Part shown: positions 61,701 through 64,000 of the stretch, piece by piece
Numbering within the stretch: the stretch's first letter is position 1
How the letters are laid out: the number at the start of each line of letters is the position of its first letter
NCBI RefSeq assembly: GCF_017168145.1
Contig: NZ_JADQTL010000010.1
Coordinates: 620,001 to 684,000 of the forward strand
Reading direction: 5' to 3'
Length of the DNA stretch: 64,000 nt
Source: Anaerovorax sp. IOR16
GTDB taxonomy: Bacteria > Bacillota > Clostridia > Peptostreptococcales > Anaerovoracaceae
Program-made: the position numbers and the translations under genes
The notes under the pieces: model-generated
Database searches by the model: none
What the model saw: only the letters and a program-made list of their open reading frames with translations
Told to the model about the DNA's origin: nothing

Positions 61701-63962
61701 ATGATTTACGTCATATTTCACTCTTTTATAACTACTTCGTGGATTACATCAATCGTTATCATGTTCGTAATATTATTTCGTAAGGTATTTGGGACTTATA
61801 TGGGAACGAAATTACGTCAAATATTATGGGGGATAATATTGCTTCGTTTGCTATTTCCAGTATTGCCAGAAAGCTCGATGAGTTTGATGAATTGGATTCC
61901 AACACCACAACAAATCATTCAGAGCGTCGTAGAAGGAATTGCAGATAATTCTATAGGACAACCGAACCATAATGAGGAAACAGAGCAAATACAAAGTGAA
62001 GAAACTGAGTTTCAAATAGAACAAAATCAACCTGTATTTTTAATGAATCGTAGTTATAACGATAAGGATGTTGCAGGTGGGAAAGAAGCGATAAGCGGTT
62101 TTGTTTCTTTATCGCTAGAGGAGATGTTGTTTTTTATTTGGGCAACGGGAGTAGTATTATTTTTAGGAATAGGTATTACGTCTATAATGATTTTTCAACG
62201 AACAAATTACAAAACAGAGCAAGATGTGAGCCCACAGATTTTAGAGGAATTTTTAAACTGTAAACGGATATTAAAAATAAAAAAGAATATCTTACTGAGG
62301 CAGTTGCCAAAAATAAAGAGCCCTATTATAACAGGAGTCTTTAAGCCTAAAATCTATTTGCCACAAGAATTAATAGAACATATAGGTCCGGAGCAACGGA
62401 TATCTATCTTACTCCACGAGCTTTTACATTGGAAAAGAAAAGATACCATTTGGAATTTTGTATTATTTCTAGTAATCTCGCTGCACTGGTTTAATCCACT
62501 TGTATGGTTAGCATCACAGAAAATGAAAGAAGATTGGGAAATGAGCTGTGATGCAGCGGTACTTGAAGTGCTAGGAGAAGATGAAGTGATATCTTACGGT
62601 AATGCAATTCTTCAAGTGGCACAATTTCAAAATGGACGGTTGAAAGGATTCTTGTATCAAACCGCCTTTTACGGAAACAAAAAACAAATAAAAAGGAGAA
62701 TTTTGATGATTAATAAATTTCATATAGGAATGGCAAATAAAATTACAAGTATAGCATTGATTGCTTGTATCGGGTTAGGAATTGTTACTCTAACGGATTC
62801 AACTAGTTATGCAGATAGAGCAAAATTAAATGAGAATAATGTAAAGACAACAACCAACCATTTTGATCCATATGCAACTCCTTCAAAGTTTCAGTTGTAC
62901 AATCCTAGTTATCAATATTTCGATGAATTAGAACAATTCTGCCGTTATGCTGACTTTTCATTTCAGATTCCAAATGATTTGCCTAAAATTTTTGAAGTCA
63001 ATGATTATAGAATTCATCGTGATGAAAAAAATAAATCTGTGATTGAGGTAAATTATTGGTACAACACTATGAACGGGGCTATGGTGGAAGAAGCGGAAGA
63101 AGAACATTTTCAACTAAAAATATCTGAGAATAATTTGTTGCAGACGATGATTCCGAATTTAACGGAAGAAGAAAAGAAAGAAAGCCGCTTTACATATCAT
63201 CATGAAATCAAGCACAAAGTATTTGCAGGGATATCAGGAACCCAGCTAACCATTACGAGAAAAGATAAAGAAGGATATCCTTCTGGGGGAAACAATGAGT
63301 CCATAGAGGAGCAAACAGAGCATTTTATTTGGAAAAAAGACGGTGTTTGGTATGCAATGGAATATTTAACAGAGGTAAAATTAAAAGAGAAATCTTATTA
63401 CTCATTATATTTATCTGATAAAGAAGTTGAGAGTGTAATTGCTTCTTTTACGGACCCGAAAGAGATTACGCATCCAGGGTATAGTCCCCAAAAAGAAATG
63501 ACGTCTTTTGCTGTTTATGATGAGAATGATTTAAAAAGAGTTTCTAGGGATTGGGGTTTTTCACCGAAGTTACCTATGGAGCTGCCTGGTTTAAAAGCAA
63601 AATCAGCTAACATGAGTGATGTTCTTTTTAATGATGATGAGTATGGTATTTTTAGTGTACGCTATGTTTCTAGCAAGAATCCTTCATCGAAGTACATTGC
63701 AGAATATGAACAGGCGACCTTACCAGCTGAATATAAGAGCCTGGAAAAACTCTATCAGGAACAGCAGAAAAGAGAGCTTAAATCTGCTGAAACTGCATGC
63801 ATATTACAGATAATCAAAGGAGAAAAGGTATATGCCTTAGAAGAGAAAAATAAAACGACTCAGAGAATGCATTATTATTGGAAGAACGGATCTTTAAGCA
63901 TTGATGGTCAATTAGGAGACCATATAGAAGTATTAAAAATTTTAATTCTTAATACGAAGTAA
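61701..63962 (+). CDS. BlaR1/MecR1-like M56 zinc metalloprotease sensor
   Basis: A ~753-residue membrane protein. The N-terminal helices (ITSIVIMFVILFRKVFGTYM, LWGIILLRLLFPVLP) flank an M56 peptidase domain with HELLH at residues 239-243 (ILLHELLHWKRKDTIWN). After a further helix (near SIALIACIGLGIVTLTDST) comes a ~380-residue extracytoplasmic region with two similar halves (FQIPNDLPKIFEVNDYRI and a later LPMELPGLKAKSAN). I see no penicillin-binding SxxK/KTG pattern in it, so it probably senses something other than a beta-lactam. Start ATG 61701 follows gaaaggaaaag; the frame opens upstream without support. Confidence 0.85.
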   Translation: MIYVIFHSFITTSWITSIVIMFVILFRKVFGTYMGTKLRQILWGIILLRLLFPVLPESSMSLMNWIPTPQQIIQSVVEGIADNSIGQPNHNEETEQIQSEETEFQIEQNQPVFLMNRSYNDKDVAGGKEAISGFVSLSLEEMLFFIWATGVVLFLGIGITSIMIFQRTNYKTEQDVSPQILEEFLNCKRILKIKKNILLRQLPKIKSPIITGVFKPKIYLPQELIEHIGPEQRISILLHELLHWKRKDTIWNFVLFLVISLHWFNPLVWLASQKMKEDWEMSCDAAVLEVLGEDEVISYGNAILQVAQFQNGRLKGFLYQTAFYGNKKQIKRRILMINKFHIGMANKITSIALIACIGLGIVTLTDSTSYADRAKLNENNVKTTTNHFDPYATPSKFQLYNPSYQYFDELEQFCRYADFSFQIPNDLPKIFEVNDYRIHRDEKNKSVIEVNYWYNTMNGAMVEEAEEEHFQLKISENNLLQTMIPNLTEEEKKESRFTYHHEIKHKVFAGISGTQLTITRKDKEGYPSGGNNESIEEQTEHFIWKKDGVWYAMEYLTEVKLKEKSYYSLYLSDKEVESVIASFTDPKEITHPGYSPQKEMTSFAVYDENDLKRVSRDWGFSPKLPMELPGLKAKSANMSDVLFNDDEYGIFSVRYVSSKNPSSKYIAEYEQATLPAEYKSLEKLYQEQQKRELKSAETACILQIIKGEKVYALEEKNKTTQRMHYYWKNGSLSIDGQLGDHIEVLKILILNTK

Positions 63963-63974
63963 AATTAAAAAAAG

Positions 63975-63998
63975 CTGTCTCATGATTTAGAGACAGTT
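63975..63998 (+). terminator. Terminator after the M56 protease gene (at window end)
   Basis: CTGTCTC (63975-63981) pairs with GAGACAG (63990-63996), followed by tt at the window edge; the T tract may continue outside. Confidence 0.55.
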
Positions 63999-64000
63999 CA

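Noticed and set aside
61701-63962. Assignment as a genuine beta-lactam receptor BlaR1
   Set aside because: The protease half fits, but no penicillin-binding motifs are visible in the C-terminal region.

Overview
The window is a low-GC, gene-dense chromosomal segment of an anaerobic Firmicute, almost certainly class Clostridia. Grounds: A/T-rich codon use, strong AGGAGG-type ribosome binding sites, short U-tract terminators, an ATP-type PEP carboxykinase, a long clostridial glutamine synthetase, a two-gene chromate transporter, and a complete oxygen-independent (cobalt-early) cobalamin pathway. I cannot name genus or family from the sequence alone.

Layout. 1-13 kb is ordinary core metabolism: the 3' part of an unknown membrane-anchored acidic protein, pckA, a UPF0182 membrane protein, glutamine synthetase, serS, a DUF951 protein, a proline/sodium symporter and a chromate transporter pair. 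At 13-17.5 kb a nitroreductase and a MocR-type regulator (apparently lacking the PLP-binding lysine) lie divergent to an ECF-transporter S component, followed by a UgtP/MGDG-synthase-like glycosyltransferase.

17.5-43 kb is the centrepiece: one uninterrupted + strand run from glutamyl-tRNA to cobalamin. hemA, hemL, hemB, hemC and hemD make uroporphyrinogen III. The CobA and SirC domains make sirohydrochlorin and CbiK inserts cobalt. CbiL, H, F, G, D, J, E, T, C and A build the corrin ring. CbiP, CbiB, CobD, CobU, CobT and CobS finish the nucleotide loop, and CbiMNQO imports cobalt. cbiE-cbiT, cobA-hemD and cbiJ-sirC are fused genes. A cobalamin riboswitch with an intrinsic terminator sits in the middle, in front of cbiM, so the second half is the feedback-controlled unit. 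No corrinoid adenosyltransferase, CobC phosphatase or lower-ligand synthesis gene is visible here. A second structured element separates cobU from cobS.

43-47.4 kb: lysine-pathway genes dapB-dapH, a TetR regulator with a perfect operator in an operon with a cyclopropane-fatty-acid synthase, and a YdcF/SanA-like protein. 47.4-58.6 kb is bounded by two nearly identical 1588-bp IS1182-like insertion sequences in the same orientation, each placed at the edge of an intrinsic terminator hairpin. Between them are ordinary genes (ogt, GNAT, alr, an SDR, small membrane proteins, tRNA-Arg(CCU), cvpA, an unknown protein, tadA, an Ig-like envelope protein), so this is not a composite transposon with cargo.

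58.6-64 kb: an Lrp-type regulator divergent from glutaminyl-tRNA synthetase, then a BlaI-type repressor with two palindromic operators and a BlaR1-like M56 metalloprotease whose sensor region does not look like a penicillin-binding domain.
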